From: Algoriphagus boritolerans DSM 17298 = JCM 18970
GTDB lineage: Bacteria > Bacteroidota > Bacteroidia > Cytophagales > Cyclobacteriaceae
Reading direction: 5' to 3'
Length of the DNA: 35,432 bases
Assembly (NCBI RefSeq): GCF_900108085.1
Contig: NZ_FNVR01000036.1
Location: 1 to 35,432 of the forward strand
Both the position numbers and the translations under genes were made by a program. Below the pieces are notes generated by a model that was not told the DNA's origin, did no database searches, and worked only from the letters and a program-made list of their open reading frames with translations. Below, one piece after another: positions 25,186-33,121 of the stretch. Position 1 is the stretch's first letter, and each line of letters begins with the position of its first letter.

Positions 25186-25327
25186 AACAGGATTCAAGAT
25201 GTGGATTTAGTTTGAGCTAAGCAAGTGGAGGCATCACAGTCAGTTAAAAGTTTTGCTGGGTAAACGCCGTAGGTTTAAACTGATTTGATTTAAACCGGAG
25301 TTGTTTGCTTTAATCATTCTTCAATCT

Positions 25328-25858
25328 TTACCAGAGGTCATTATAGAAACTCAGTTCCAAAGCTGCGATTGATCGAAAATTTTCTCTTTTGGCTACAATT
25401 TTAGCCTCTTCAATGACTTTCATGTACCCTTCCTTTTCCATCTCATTTGTCCAGTTTGAAAAGTTCTGGATCCTCAGTCGTTTTTGGATTAGTCTGTCAA
25501 CAGGAAAATGAGGTGGCTCTTGAACATACCCGAGGCACCAAAGGTATTTGAGAAAAAGGTTCAAAATCTTTTGTGCGTGGCCGAAACGAAGCATTACAAA
25601 TCCGAAACCTGAAGCAAAGTCTTTCAGTTTTGAAATGTTTTCAAGGTGTGTTTGATCGTCTGATGTCTTGGTTTCATAATGATCACGAATCATTTCGGTC
25701 ACAAAACTTAAGAGCTCTACCCTGAATCTGCTTTTTTTCTTCGCTGTTGTTCCTGGCGTATAAATCTCCCCGGCCCTGCTAATGGAGGCTCTCATCGTAG
25801 ATTTCCAGAGTTGGAGTTTAAGAAACTCTTTTTGCTCTTGGTTTATCTCAGTTGTCAT
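25328..25858 (-). CDS. Uncharacterised helical protein of the defence cassette
   Basis: 176 residues from ATG 25858; a GTG at 25882, overlapping the upstream stop, would add eight residues. No known domain is recognised. Visible features are a basic N-terminus ('TAKKKSRFRVELLSFV'), the conserved-looking central helix 'AQKILNLFLKYLWCLGYV' followed by 'PPHFPVDRLIQKRL', and an aromatic C-terminus. The phrase 'LNLFLKYLWCLG..PPH.P.D' looks like a family signature, but I cannot name the family. It begins 14 bp after the Mrr-like gene and is the last gene before the hsdR leader, so it is probably co-expressed with the nuclease genes. A role as partner or toxin-antidote of the preceding nuclease is only a guess. 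Confidence 0.7.
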   Translation of the reverse strand: MTTEINQEQKEFLKLQLWKSTMRASISRAGEIYTPGTTAKKKSRFRVELLSFVTEMIRDHYETKTSDDQTHLENISKLKDFASGFGFVMLRFGHAQKILNLFLKYLWCLGYVQEPPHFPVDRLIQKRLRIQNFSNWTNEMEKEGYMKVIEEAKIVAKRENFRSIAALELSFYNDLW

Positions 25859-25872
25859 ATTGCTTTCGGCTG

Positions 25873-26796
25873 TTACCCACACTTCTTGATCAACCAGTCC
25901 ACTAAACCAGCAGAGATAGCAAGCTCCGCCAGTTTGTCGCTGAAATAAAGGATGGTTCCAGTTTGGGATTCATAGTTCGCCAAGTTATTTGTTGGCTGTG
26001 GGCAAACATAGAAGATCTTATGGTAGTCGTTGCGAAATCCCTCAAACTCTTTTTCGTAATCCAAGAACTCATTTAGGTTTGACTGAGCCTTCACTTGAAC
26101 TGCTCCTCGTTCCTTAGTGATGGTTGATTCCATGTCGAGATCGATGGTTTTTTCTTGCTTTCCGAGATAACTGACTCGCCTCCACCCGGACTGTCTGAAG
26201 ACCAAATCAACGAAGAGCTCCAAGTCGTTCCAGTATAACTTCTGAATAAGACCTGCAATCTTGGTCTGAAGCTCTGAGGTTAAAGCTTTAATTTCCTCAG
26301 CCTCTGGAGAAAGTTGGTTGTTGATTTTTCTCAAGACATAATCCTTGTTAACACTGCAGATTGTCCCGCGATAGGCTTTGGTTGTCAGTAGTTCCCCAGA
26401 AAGGTTGCCATATAAAAGTGGTCTTCCCGAAATATCCTTGTCAGACCAACTACCCAAGACCTTCCTGAACTTGTTTTTTTCGGAGTCAAGTGAAAATTCC
26501 TTCTCTGCACGACACCACCAAAGCTTGTTGTCATGAAAAGTAATCCAGACCGTCTCTTCTCCTTCTTCATAAAAAGATCTAATCTGCCGAAGGTGGTTGG
26601 TTGCGGCACGCGGTTTATGGTTAGTTGCTAATTCTTTTTGAATCACTGTCCAGTCACCCAAGACGCATGACTCATGCGAAACTTCTCGGTATCCGAGTCT
26701 GACGGTGTTTGGAAAGGAGCTTAAACACTCCTCCACAAATTCTCCACCCTGGCCAAGCTTTATATACAGAACCTTTTCGGATGTTATTTTTTCCAT
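25873..26796 (-). CDS. Mrr-like PD-(D/E)xK restriction endonuclease with N-terminal recognition-like domain
   Basis: 307 residues from ATG 26796, five bases after the DUF262 stop codon. The C-terminal half is an Mrr-type nuclease: 'LYWNDLELFVDLVFRQSGW' (E193), 'EKTIDLDM' (D219/D221) and 'GAVQVKAQ' (Q234-x-K236), the QxK variant of the active site typical of Mrr-cat proteins. The N-terminal half (about 8-150) is a distinct compact domain with 'YIKLGQGGEFVEECL', 'VRLGYREV', 'ETVWITFHDNKLWWCRA' and 'YRGTIC'. I recognise this arrangement from uncharacterised restriction-like proteins, where it probably reads DNA modification (inference). It is likely a modification-dependent or invading-DNA nuclease working beside the type I system. 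Confidence 0.8.
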   Translation of the reverse strand: MEKITSEKVLYIKLGQGGEFVEECLSSFPNTVRLGYREVSHESCVLGDWTVIQKELATNHKPRAATNHLRQIRSFYEEGEETVWITFHDNKLWWCRAEKEFSLDSEKNKFRKVLGSWSDKDISGRPLLYGNLSGELLTTKAYRGTICSVNKDYVLRKINNQLSPEAEEIKALTSELQTKIAGLIQKLYWNDLELFVDLVFRQSGWRRVSYLGKQEKTIDLDMESTITKERGAVQVKAQSNLNEFLDYEKEFEGFRNDYHKIFYVCPQPTNNLANYESQTGTILYFSDKLAELAISAGLVDWLIKKCG

Positions 26797-26801
26797 GATT
26801 C

Positions 26802-28586
26802 TCAAAGCTTAAAGTAATATTCTCGCATCTTATCAGCCATCAGTTTTCGACGGAGATTCAAGAACTCGGGATAGTCATCGAGGGTCATATCCATGATTTC
26901 GACTGGGACACAGTTCATTCGCAGGTTTTGTTGAAGTTCCTCCACGGTGTTTAATCCGCTGACCAGCAGGTTCCCTTCCAAGATCTGATTTCTCACAAGC
27001 TCAAAGTAGTCCTTTGGAGCTTTGTTTCCGACCTTGATGTTGATCTCTGACTGCATATACACGTAGTTGGCAATCTGGTTGTATTTGGTTCGGTCAAGAC
27101 CACTTCTCTTCAAATAGTCTCGGGGAAAGAGATGATGTATGTCACCCCTCAAAGAAATCAGGTCACTGGCTGTGACATCTCTGGAGAGAAATCCCTTGTC
27201 TCCGTCCTTGACTTGTGAGGCCAAGAATGTCAGAAAATATGGGCTGCTTGAAACTGAAGTGTCCAAGCTCTGAACCAGTGAAGCATTCCAAAAAGCGTCT
27301 GACAGATCCGCGTCTTCACGTTCTTTGAGATATTCCTGAAATGGCTTCTCAGAGATCTGCTTGACATCATAGTCGAACATACTTTCTGCTGAACCCGAAT
27401 ATCGGCCTGTCAAAATCGAATACACAAACCAGCGTCTGACCGAGGTCTCAATGGCCACAGCATTCACGCCATCTTCCTTCAACTTGAGGTAGACGATATA
27501 AGCGAAATTGAGGGCATTCTGTGACCTGATCAGCTTGGGTGAGATGAAACCTGCTGACTTGATGATCATCAAAAACCGCTTGAAGTTGGTTTCATTGATA
27601 AAGTTCAGAACCCCAGTTTTCAGCTTTTCAAAAGACTTTTCAGCTATCTCGGATTCAAAGGTTCGGGTTTCAAAGTTTCTTCCAGAAAGCAAACTCACCA
27701 AGTCAGAAAGTTTGCCCCGGCTGAACTGTGAGGTAAATGCCACCCGGATTAGATCCGTGTATTCAGGATCGTACAAGTCCTCGTTCTCAGACTTCAGCCA
27801 TTGCATTTTCTGGAAAAAGTCAGTTCCTGCAAATTCGCTGTCGTTGTCTAAGATGTGTTTGTAGAATTCTGGAGCGATTGCTAGGTGACAGAAGTAGTCG
27901 ATAGCCTTCCTAAGCGTATTGCCACCAAACTGAGAATCCGCAGCGATCTTGCTCATGGCAAAATCAGCTTGGCTCAAAACCACACCTTTGCTGTTGATTC
28001 TGATAAAGATCTCCGTCACGGTTTCAATGTCCAGATCGGGAGCTAATTCGATCAAGCCCACTTGCTTCTTAGGTAACTCCATCAGCCGCATCAGCGAACC
28101 CTCCACCAACTCTTGATCAACTTCAGGATTTAGTTCGCAGTACTGTTTTACAATCTTGAATAGGTTGCCACTGATCGCCTCTGAAATGTCAGGGAGCCAA
28201 GTTTTGTTCTTCAGGATTGCAGGGTTCTGAACTTCGAACTTCTCCTCGATCGGGTTGAACGCGATTTTTATTTTGATTCGCTCGTAGGTCTTATTGACAA
28301 CATACTGTCCAAGGATCGCCGCTGTGAGAGCCGTGATTCGCTGCTGTCCATCGATCAACACCTTTTTGCCTTCACTCAGCGAGCCGTCTTTCAGATTCAC
28401 ATTCGGGTTTTTCCATGCGATAATGTAGCCGACCGGATAGCCTTGGTAGAGACTGTCCATCAGGTCACGGACTTTGGAACTGTCCCATACGAAAGGCCTT
28501 TGGATCTCAGGAATCGCGATCTCCCCGGACTTTACCCAGGAAAGAATCGTTTCGATCAAGTGTTGGTTGACGGAGTATTTTTGCAT
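26802..28586 (-). CDS. DUF262/HNH protein (GmrSD-like type IV restriction)
   Basis: 594 residues. The N-terminal DUF262 domain has 'IPEIQRPFVW' (25-34) and the nucleotide-binding-like 'LIDGQQRITAL' (DGQQR at 79-83). The middle part is helical. The C-terminus has an HNH-type region 'DIHHLFPRDYL' (His484/485) with downstream Asn residues ('NIKVGNKAP'), as in DUF1524 of GmrSD enzymes. Fused GmrS-GmrD proteins are NTP-dependent type IV enzymes that cut modified (for example glucosylated) phage DNA, and related DUF262 proteins accompany BREX. It stands four bases after the ExoX-C-like gene and five before the Mrr-like gene. All key residues that I can recognise are present. Confidence 0.88.
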   Translation of the reverse strand: MQKYSVNQHLIETILSWVKSGEIAIPEIQRPFVWDSSKVRDLMDSLYQGYPVGYIIAWKNPNVNLKDGSLSEGKKVLIDGQQRITALTAAILGQYVVNKTYERIKIKIAFNPIEEKFEVQNPAILKNKTWLPDISEAISGNLFKIVKQYCELNPEVDQELVEGSLMRLMELPKKQVGLIELAPDLDIETVTEIFIRINSKGVVLSQADFAMSKIAADSQFGGNTLRKAIDYFCHLAIAPEFYKHILDNDSEFAGTDFFQKMQWLKSENEDLYDPEYTDLIRVAFTSQFSRGKLSDLVSLLSGRNFETRTFESEIAEKSFEKLKTGVLNFINETNFKRFLMIIKSAGFISPKLIRSQNALNFAYIVYLKLKEDGVNAVAIETSVRRWFVYSILTGRYSGSAESMFDYDVKQISEKPFQEYLKEREDADLSDAFWNASLVQSLDTSVSSSPYFLTFLASQVKDGDKGFLSRDVTASDLISLRGDIHHLFPRDYLKRSGLDRTKYNQIANYVYMQSEINIKVGNKAPKDYFELVRNQILEGNLLVSGLNTVEELQQNLRMNCVPVEIMDMTLDDYPEFLNLRRKLMADKMREYYFKL

Positions 28587-28590
28587 GAGT

Positions 28591-29274
28591 TTAGCGGGTT
28601 ATTACCATCATTCCGTCTTTGATACATCCAAGAACGGGTGTTTTGTTGGTGACTTTTGATTCAAATTCCTTCAACCCGATTCCCCATTTGGTGGACCAAG
28701 AAGTCGCTACTTTTAAGTCTTTTCTGGCTGGGTAAAAAGAAAATCCCCCTATCTCGTTATTCATCAGGAAATTGACAGATGGAAGGCCTCTTGAGTTTGT
28801 CGAAACTGAAGTGGGGAGCATTGAAACGGTTCCTGTGCTGATCCCTGTGCCAGGGTAGAAAATATACCGAGTCCTTTCTTCTTCCGGGATCAGCTTGGTT
28901 TTGGAGATTCGGAATTTGGGTATCTCAGAAAGTTTTTCCTGGTTGGTCTCCAAAGCGAAGGATGAAAAACAGTAGTCTTCTTTTCCGGAAAACTTGATGT
29001 CTGCAAAGCCAACAAACGGTCTCCAGAGCTTTTTGAATTCTTCTGTATCCGCTTCGACATGATGAGCCAACCATCCTTGGTCACCAAACCTGTCGATGAC
29101 CTTCAAAGATTCCAAAAATTCAAAATCGCCAACACAGTAGTTCGCCATTTTAGTTTCAAGCATCATCCAGTTGATATAGCTTGGGTCTAGGATGTAGACC
29201 ATGCCAAGCTCAAAACCCTTGAACTTGCCGAATGGCATCTTGGAGTAGGAGTGTAAAAGTATAGACTGTGGCAT
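28591..29274 (-). CDS. Unknown protein with ExoX-C-like N-terminal motif
   Basis: 227 residues. The first 40 residues contain 'KMPFGKFKGFELG' and 'DPSYINWMM', which match the short ExoX-like C-terminal domain (PFGKYKG..L......DP.YL.W), a probable nucleic-acid binding unit. The rest (45-227) is not recognised; it contains 'GKEDYCFSSF' and 'GFSFYPARKDLKVAT' and has a mixed alpha/beta composition without a signal peptide or membrane segment. It starts nine bases after the TIR gene stop and ends four bases before the DUF262 start, so it is an integral member of the operon. It may recognise DNA for one of the neighbouring effectors (inference). Confidence 0.7.
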   Translation of the reverse strand: MPQSILLHSYSKMPFGKFKGFELGMVYILDPSYINWMMLETKMANYCVGDFEFLESLKVIDRFGDQGWLAHHVEADTEEFKKLWRPFVGFADIKFSGKEDYCFSSFALETNQEKLSEIPKFRISKTKLIPEEERTRYIFYPGTGISTGTVSMLPTSVSTNSRGLPSVNFLMNNEIGGFSFYPARKDLKVATSWSTKWGIGLKEFESKVTNKTPVLGCIKDGMMVITR

Positions 29275-29283
29275 AAAAGCAAA

Positions 29284-30111
29284 TTAGGGTACTAGTAAGG
29301 TCTCGATCCGCTCTAAAATTTCATCTCGCCTCGTTTCCCAGATTTGTGGTGCTTTCGGGGAAAGATTGAAAAGTGTTTCGAGCTGGGTTTTTAACTGGGT
29401 CCATTTGTGCTTGTCTCCGATTTTGAGGCCTTGAGTGAGAGGAATTACGCCAGCAATGTCATTGAACTGAACTGGGGGGATCAAAATAGGTACGTGTTTC
29501 TTGGAAAGCACCCATGATGCTCCCATTTCGCAAAGGCTTACATTACTCTGAAAATAGTTTTCAGATAAAACGAAGAGTACTATTACTTCTCCACTAATCT
29601 CTGATTTTAAGGTTTCTAGCCAGTTGTCCCCTAGGGGAATTCCGTATCCGTCAAGCGAGGTGCAGAAGATTGAAGAATCCTGCACACCAATAAGAGACAA
29701 GAGGTGTACGATTTCAGAAACTATTTTTTTGTCATCGGAGGAGTGACTGACGAATATTTTAGAAACCTTTTCTGATGGTTCTTCAGTGAAGTTAGCTTTT
29801 GGCAAGAGGTCAAGTTCTTCAATCAATCCTTCGAAAAAAAGTTTTGCTTGGAGCATACACTTTTTCATGTGTTCTCGCTCCTTTTTTTCGAAAAACTCGG
29901 GTGTAGAAATTCTTCCGAGCTGTAGATAGAAGTCGATTGAGTTGTAACTTCTATACTCTGCAGAATCGAAACCATAAATTTTCTCGATCCTTCTGTAGCC
30001 CTTGTCTAGCCATGTCTTAAATTCTGGCGAATCTCTTTTCGATTCACTCAGTTTTTCAATGTCGGCTATCATCCCAGCTAAGATTTCCCGGATTTTTTTC
30101 ACATCTGTCAT
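29284..30111 (-). CDS. TIR-domain protein (predicted NADase effector)
   Basis: 275 residues. An N-terminal helical domain of about 110 residues is followed by a TIR domain (about 117-250): 'KIFVSHSSDDKKIVSEI' (beta-A/alpha-A), 'SSIFCTSLDGYGIPLGDNW', 'EVIVLFVLSENY' and 'SLCEMGASWVL', where Glu195 fits the catalytic glutamate of bacterial TIR NADases. TIR proteins in defence loci usually kill or arrest the infected cell by consuming NAD+ or by making a cyclic ADP-ribose signal. The start ATG overlaps the hsdS stop codon (ATGA), so it is translated directly with the specificity subunit, an unusual arrangement. The N-terminal helical domain is the likely sensor or oligomerisation part. Confidence 0.88.
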   Translation of the reverse strand: MTDVKKIREILAGMIADIEKLSESKRDSPEFKTWLDKGYRRIEKIYGFDSAEYRSYNSIDFYLQLGRISTPEFFEKKEREHMKKCMLQAKLFFEGLIEELDLLPKANFTEEPSEKVSKIFVSHSSDDKKIVSEIVHLLSLIGVQDSSIFCTSLDGYGIPLGDNWLETLKSEISGEVIVLFVLSENYFQSNVSLCEMGASWVLSKKHVPILIPPVQFNDIAGVIPLTQGLKIGDKHKWTQLKTQLETLFNLSPKAPQIWETRRDEILERIETLLVP

Positions 30112-31328
30112 ACAAACATCTTTTGCAACAGCCCCTTCTTCCAGGTCTGCGTGTGGTTGATTTGTTGATTCAGGTTCTCGATACTCCTGTCCAAGCTTGT
30201 CAGAAACTTGGCGATTTTCAACTGCTCTTTGGGGGAGGGGATTTCAAAGCTCAGCCTCATGAGTTCAACTTTTGACATGTTGTATCTTGTACTGCCCTGA
30301 GCAAGCTTCACAATTCCTTTTCTGACGATTGGACTTCTGAAGAAATATCTTGAAAACTCCGGGAGAAGTTTTTCAATCGAGTTCGGTCGATAGCCGAAGC
30401 AAAAGCTGTTTAGATAAACTTCTCTGACATCATTTGTTAAGACTGAAGCCATACCAATCTCACGCGGTGTTTCAGATGAGGTCGTGAAGAAAACGTCACC
30501 CTTTTGAACTTTAGACTGAAATTCATTTTCGGAAACCTCAACGAGTCCAAAACCTTCAATTTTGATCTCAGAACTGTCGAAGATTTGCTTGTACTGAATG
30601 TATGGTTTTCCCTTTCCGAAGTTCTCTTTGGATTTTCCTGTGAGACCGTTAAATGTTTTTCCAACCTCCCCCAGCTTCTTCTCCTCCCAGTCAGGGAACT
30701 CAGACCCATCGTCGGCTTTGAAACGGAGCTTCTTAGCAAAGATTTTTTGCATCACGCCCTTTTTGTACGCTTCCAGCTTTTCTTTCTTGTACTGAAGCAG
30801 CTCGATCCTCCGGTCCACGGCTGTCAGAAACTCGGCGATCTTTTGTTGCTCGGGGAGAGATGGGGATGCTACCGGAATGGATAAGAAATCATTCGGGTAT
30901 AATCTGAGCCTGTCAAGTGTTAGGCCATGAGAGTATATAGTGAAGAGGTATCTGCTTCTTGATCGCTCAAAAAGGTATGAGAAGAAGATTGAGAGGTTGT
31001 TTTTTTTCGGTTTGACGACAACATAAGCCGGGCTTACCATGCAGGTAGTTTCGGAGACCCCGTAAGCACCCTGCCACATTCTCATCATGTTATATGCGAT
31101 ATCTCCAGATTCAACCAAAAGGTTTTGCTCTGCTTTTGCATCTTGTTGGATCACTCTTTCGAGTGAATCCCGTGGCACTAAGCCCTTAGATTGCGACACA
31201 GAGTAAATTGGCTGGCCTTCTGATCCCTTTTTTCTAGAGCTTACAAAAGAGTCTTCTAGTTTTTTGTTACTCCAAGAACCTGAGAAATCCGGAAATCTCA
31301 ACTTCGGCACGTTTCTTTTCTCGCTCAT
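30108..31328 (-). CDS. hsdS: Type I restriction-modification specificity subunit (HsdS)
   Basis: 406 residues from ATG 31328, one base after the hsdM stop; a TTG start at 31352 would overlap hsdM. It has two target-recognition domains (about 10-165 and 205-370), each followed by a conserved helix: 'LPEQQKIAEFLTAVDRRIEL' and 'PKEQLKIAKFLTSLDRSIEN'. This near-repeat architecture fixes a bipartite DNA target. Both TRDs appear complete. The second TRD begins after 'FPDWEEKKLGEVG', which parallels 'FPDFSGSWSNKKLED' at the N-terminus. The gene is coupled on both sides (hsdM upstream, TIR gene downstream). Confidence 0.96.
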   Translation of the reverse strand: MSEKRNVPKLRFPDFSGSWSNKKLEDSFVSSRKKGSEGQPIYSVSQSKGLVPRDSLERVIQQDAKAEQNLLVESGDIAYNMMRMWQGAYGVSETTCMVSPAYVVVKPKKNNLSIFFSYLFERSRSRYLFTIYSHGLTLDRLRLYPNDFLSIPVASPSLPEQQKIAEFLTAVDRRIELLQYKKEKLEAYKKGVMQKIFAKKLRFKADDGSEFPDWEEKKLGEVGKTFNGLTGKSKENFGKGKPYIQYKQIFDSSEIKIEGFGLVEVSENEFQSKVQKGDVFFTTSSETPREIGMASVLTNDVREVYLNSFCFGYRPNSIEKLLPEFSRYFFRSPIVRKGIVKLAQGSTRYNMSKVELMRLSFEIPSPKEQLKIAKFLTSLDRSIENLNQQINHTQTWKKGLLQKMFV

Positions 31329-31329
31329 A

Positions 31330-32898
31330 TCAGAAGGGAGTTGAGATTCCAAGTTGCTTACAGAAGCCGATCAAGGAGACTTCGTTGGACTTCAGTTCGG
31401 AGTCCAGGTTTCTCAGATCTTCTGCTACTTGGTCCAGGTTGATATCTTCCTCCTCTTCGAAGGTGTCTACATAGCGGGGGATGTTCAGGTTGTAGTCGTT
31501 TTCGGCTATTTCGGCCAGGGTAGCCACATAGCTGTATTTCTCGATGGTCTTCCTACTCCGATAGGTGTCCACGATTCGCTCCACGTCTTCTTCCCGAAGC
31601 TTGTTTTGATTGCCAACCTTGATAAAGTTGCCTTCACCACTCGCATCGATAAAGACCACGTTGTCGTCCTGCTCCCGGCACTTCTTCAGCACCACGATGC
31701 AGGTCGGGATGGAGGTGCCGTAGAAGATATTGGCAGGTAGTCCGATCACCGCATCGAGTACATTGAGCTCCTGGATCAGGTACTCCCGAATCACTCCCTC
31801 AGCCGCACCACGGAACAGTACGCCATGCGGGAATACAGAAGCCATGATGCCGTTGTCGGCCAGTTGGAAGAACATGTGCTGCATAAAGGCAAAATCCGCC
31901 TTGGTCTTTGGTGCAAGCCTGCCGTACTGACTGAATCGAGGATCGTTGTGGTAGATCGGGTTGTCGTCTCCCTTCCAGTGTGCGGAAAACGGGGGATTGG
32001 CCACGATTGCTTCAAACCGCTGGTCTAAGTGCTGTGGATGCTCCAGCGTGTCTTCCTGCTTGATGCTGAATTCCCGGTAGTGAACTCCGTGGAGGATCAT
32101 GTTCATCCGTGCCAGGTTGTAGGTAGTCCGGGTCATTTCCTGCCCATAGTACTCGCTGACCTTGGCTTCTTTGGCTACCCGGAGCAGAAGCGAACCAGAG
32201 CCACAGGTCGGGTCATAAACGGATTTGAGTTTTTCCTTTCCCGTGGTGACGATCTTTGCCAGAATCTTCGAAACCTGCTGTGGGGTGTAGAATTCCCCTG
32301 CGGTTTTTCCTGCACCTGCGGCAAACTCACCGATCAGGTATTCGTAAGCATCCCCAAGCACATCAGACTCGATGTCTTCCAGACGAAAGTCTATTTTGTT
32401 GAGGTAGTTCAGGATTTGGACGATGATCGCATTTCTGGCAGCTACGGTTCTACCGATTTTGGTCGAGTTCAGATCCAAATCATCAAACAGGTCGTTAAAA
32501 TCCTCTTCCGAATCCGTCCCCATCGTGCTTTGCTCGATGTGGTTGAGGATAGACTTCAGGTCCTCCAAGATGTAGTTGCTTTCAGACTCAGTGTCGGAAT
32601 TTCCTTTGGCAGCGATGGCCGAAAAGAGCTGGTCTGGTCTCAGGAAATACCCAAGCGTTTGAAGGGATTCCTCCTTGATGGCGTCAAGCAGTTCAGGGTC
32701 TTTCAGTTCCTGATAATCCTCCACAGCTTCCCCTTCGAGTAGTGTGTTGGCGTAGTTGTATTGTCGTTCGGACAGGTATTTGTAAAAGATAAAGCCCAGG
32801 ATGTAGTCTCGGTAATCGTCAGCGGAGATTTTTCCTCTCAGCAAGTTGGCGATTCCCCAGAGCTGGCTTTCCAGTTGGCGTTTTTGATCTTCAGACAT
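31330..32898 (-). CDS. hsdM: Type I restriction-modification methyltransferase subunit (HsdM)
   Basis: 522 residues from ATG 32898 (MSEDQKRQLESQLWGIANLL, the usual HsdM N-terminus); an in-frame extension to 32967 has no family support. It has an N-terminal helical domain (1-170), then the N6-adenine methyltransferase core: SAM-binding 'DPTCGSGSLLL' at about 229-239 and catalytic 'NPPF' at 301-304. Two HsdM with one HsdS methylate adenine in the bipartite target and protect host DNA. It heads the minus-strand defence operon; its promoter must lie in the 32899-33048 interval, where I see no exact consensus. Confidence 0.96.
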   Translation of the reverse strand: MSEDQKRQLESQLWGIANLLRGKISADDYRDYILGFIFYKYLSERQYNYANTLLEGEAVEDYQELKDPELLDAIKEESLQTLGYFLRPDQLFSAIAAKGNSDTESESNYILEDLKSILNHIEQSTMGTDSEEDFNDLFDDLDLNSTKIGRTVAARNAIIVQILNYLNKIDFRLEDIESDVLGDAYEYLIGEFAAGAGKTAGEFYTPQQVSKILAKIVTTGKEKLKSVYDPTCGSGSLLLRVAKEAKVSEYYGQEMTRTTYNLARMNMILHGVHYREFSIKQEDTLEHPQHLDQRFEAIVANPPFSAHWKGDDNPIYHNDPRFSQYGRLAPKTKADFAFMQHMFFQLADNGIMASVFPHGVLFRGAAEGVIREYLIQELNVLDAVIGLPANIFYGTSIPTCIVVLKKCREQDDNVVFIDASGEGNFIKVGNQNKLREEDVERIVDTYRSRKTIEKYSYVATLAEIAENDYNLNIPRYVDTFEEEEDINLDQVAEDLRNLDSELKSNEVSLIGFCKQLGISTPF

Positions 32899-33048
32899 AA
32901 GATGTTTTGGTTCTTTGAAAACCTGTTTGGCGTTGGTGGTCTGGTCGGTTGAAAAAATCAGTGACACAGTATCCGGGTAAACGGGTCTCCAAAAAATGTT
33001 TGGATGCTTAAAAATAGGTTTTTCGGTGGAAAGGCAAAGGGTGGAGGT

Positions 33049-33078
33049 GAAAAAAGAGCCATCCTTTTGGGATAGCTC
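33049..33078 (-). terminator. Terminator after the lipoprotein gene
   Basis: On the minus strand GAGC-t-ATCC pairs with GGAT-g-GCTC (arms 33070-33078 and 33056-33064, one mismatch) and is followed by a T-run (complement of 33049-33055). It separates the lipoprotein gene from the hsdM leader. Confidence 0.7.
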
Positions 33079-33121
33079 AAGTTAAAGAGTTCAAATTTTA
33101 ATCAGCAGGCAGCCTTGCTGT

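Noticed and set aside
32029..32742. Long plus-strand open frame (237 codons) opposite hsdM
   Set aside because: It lies wholly antisense to a clear HsdM with intact motifs. Its translation has no recognisable domain and follows the codon pattern of the opposite strand.
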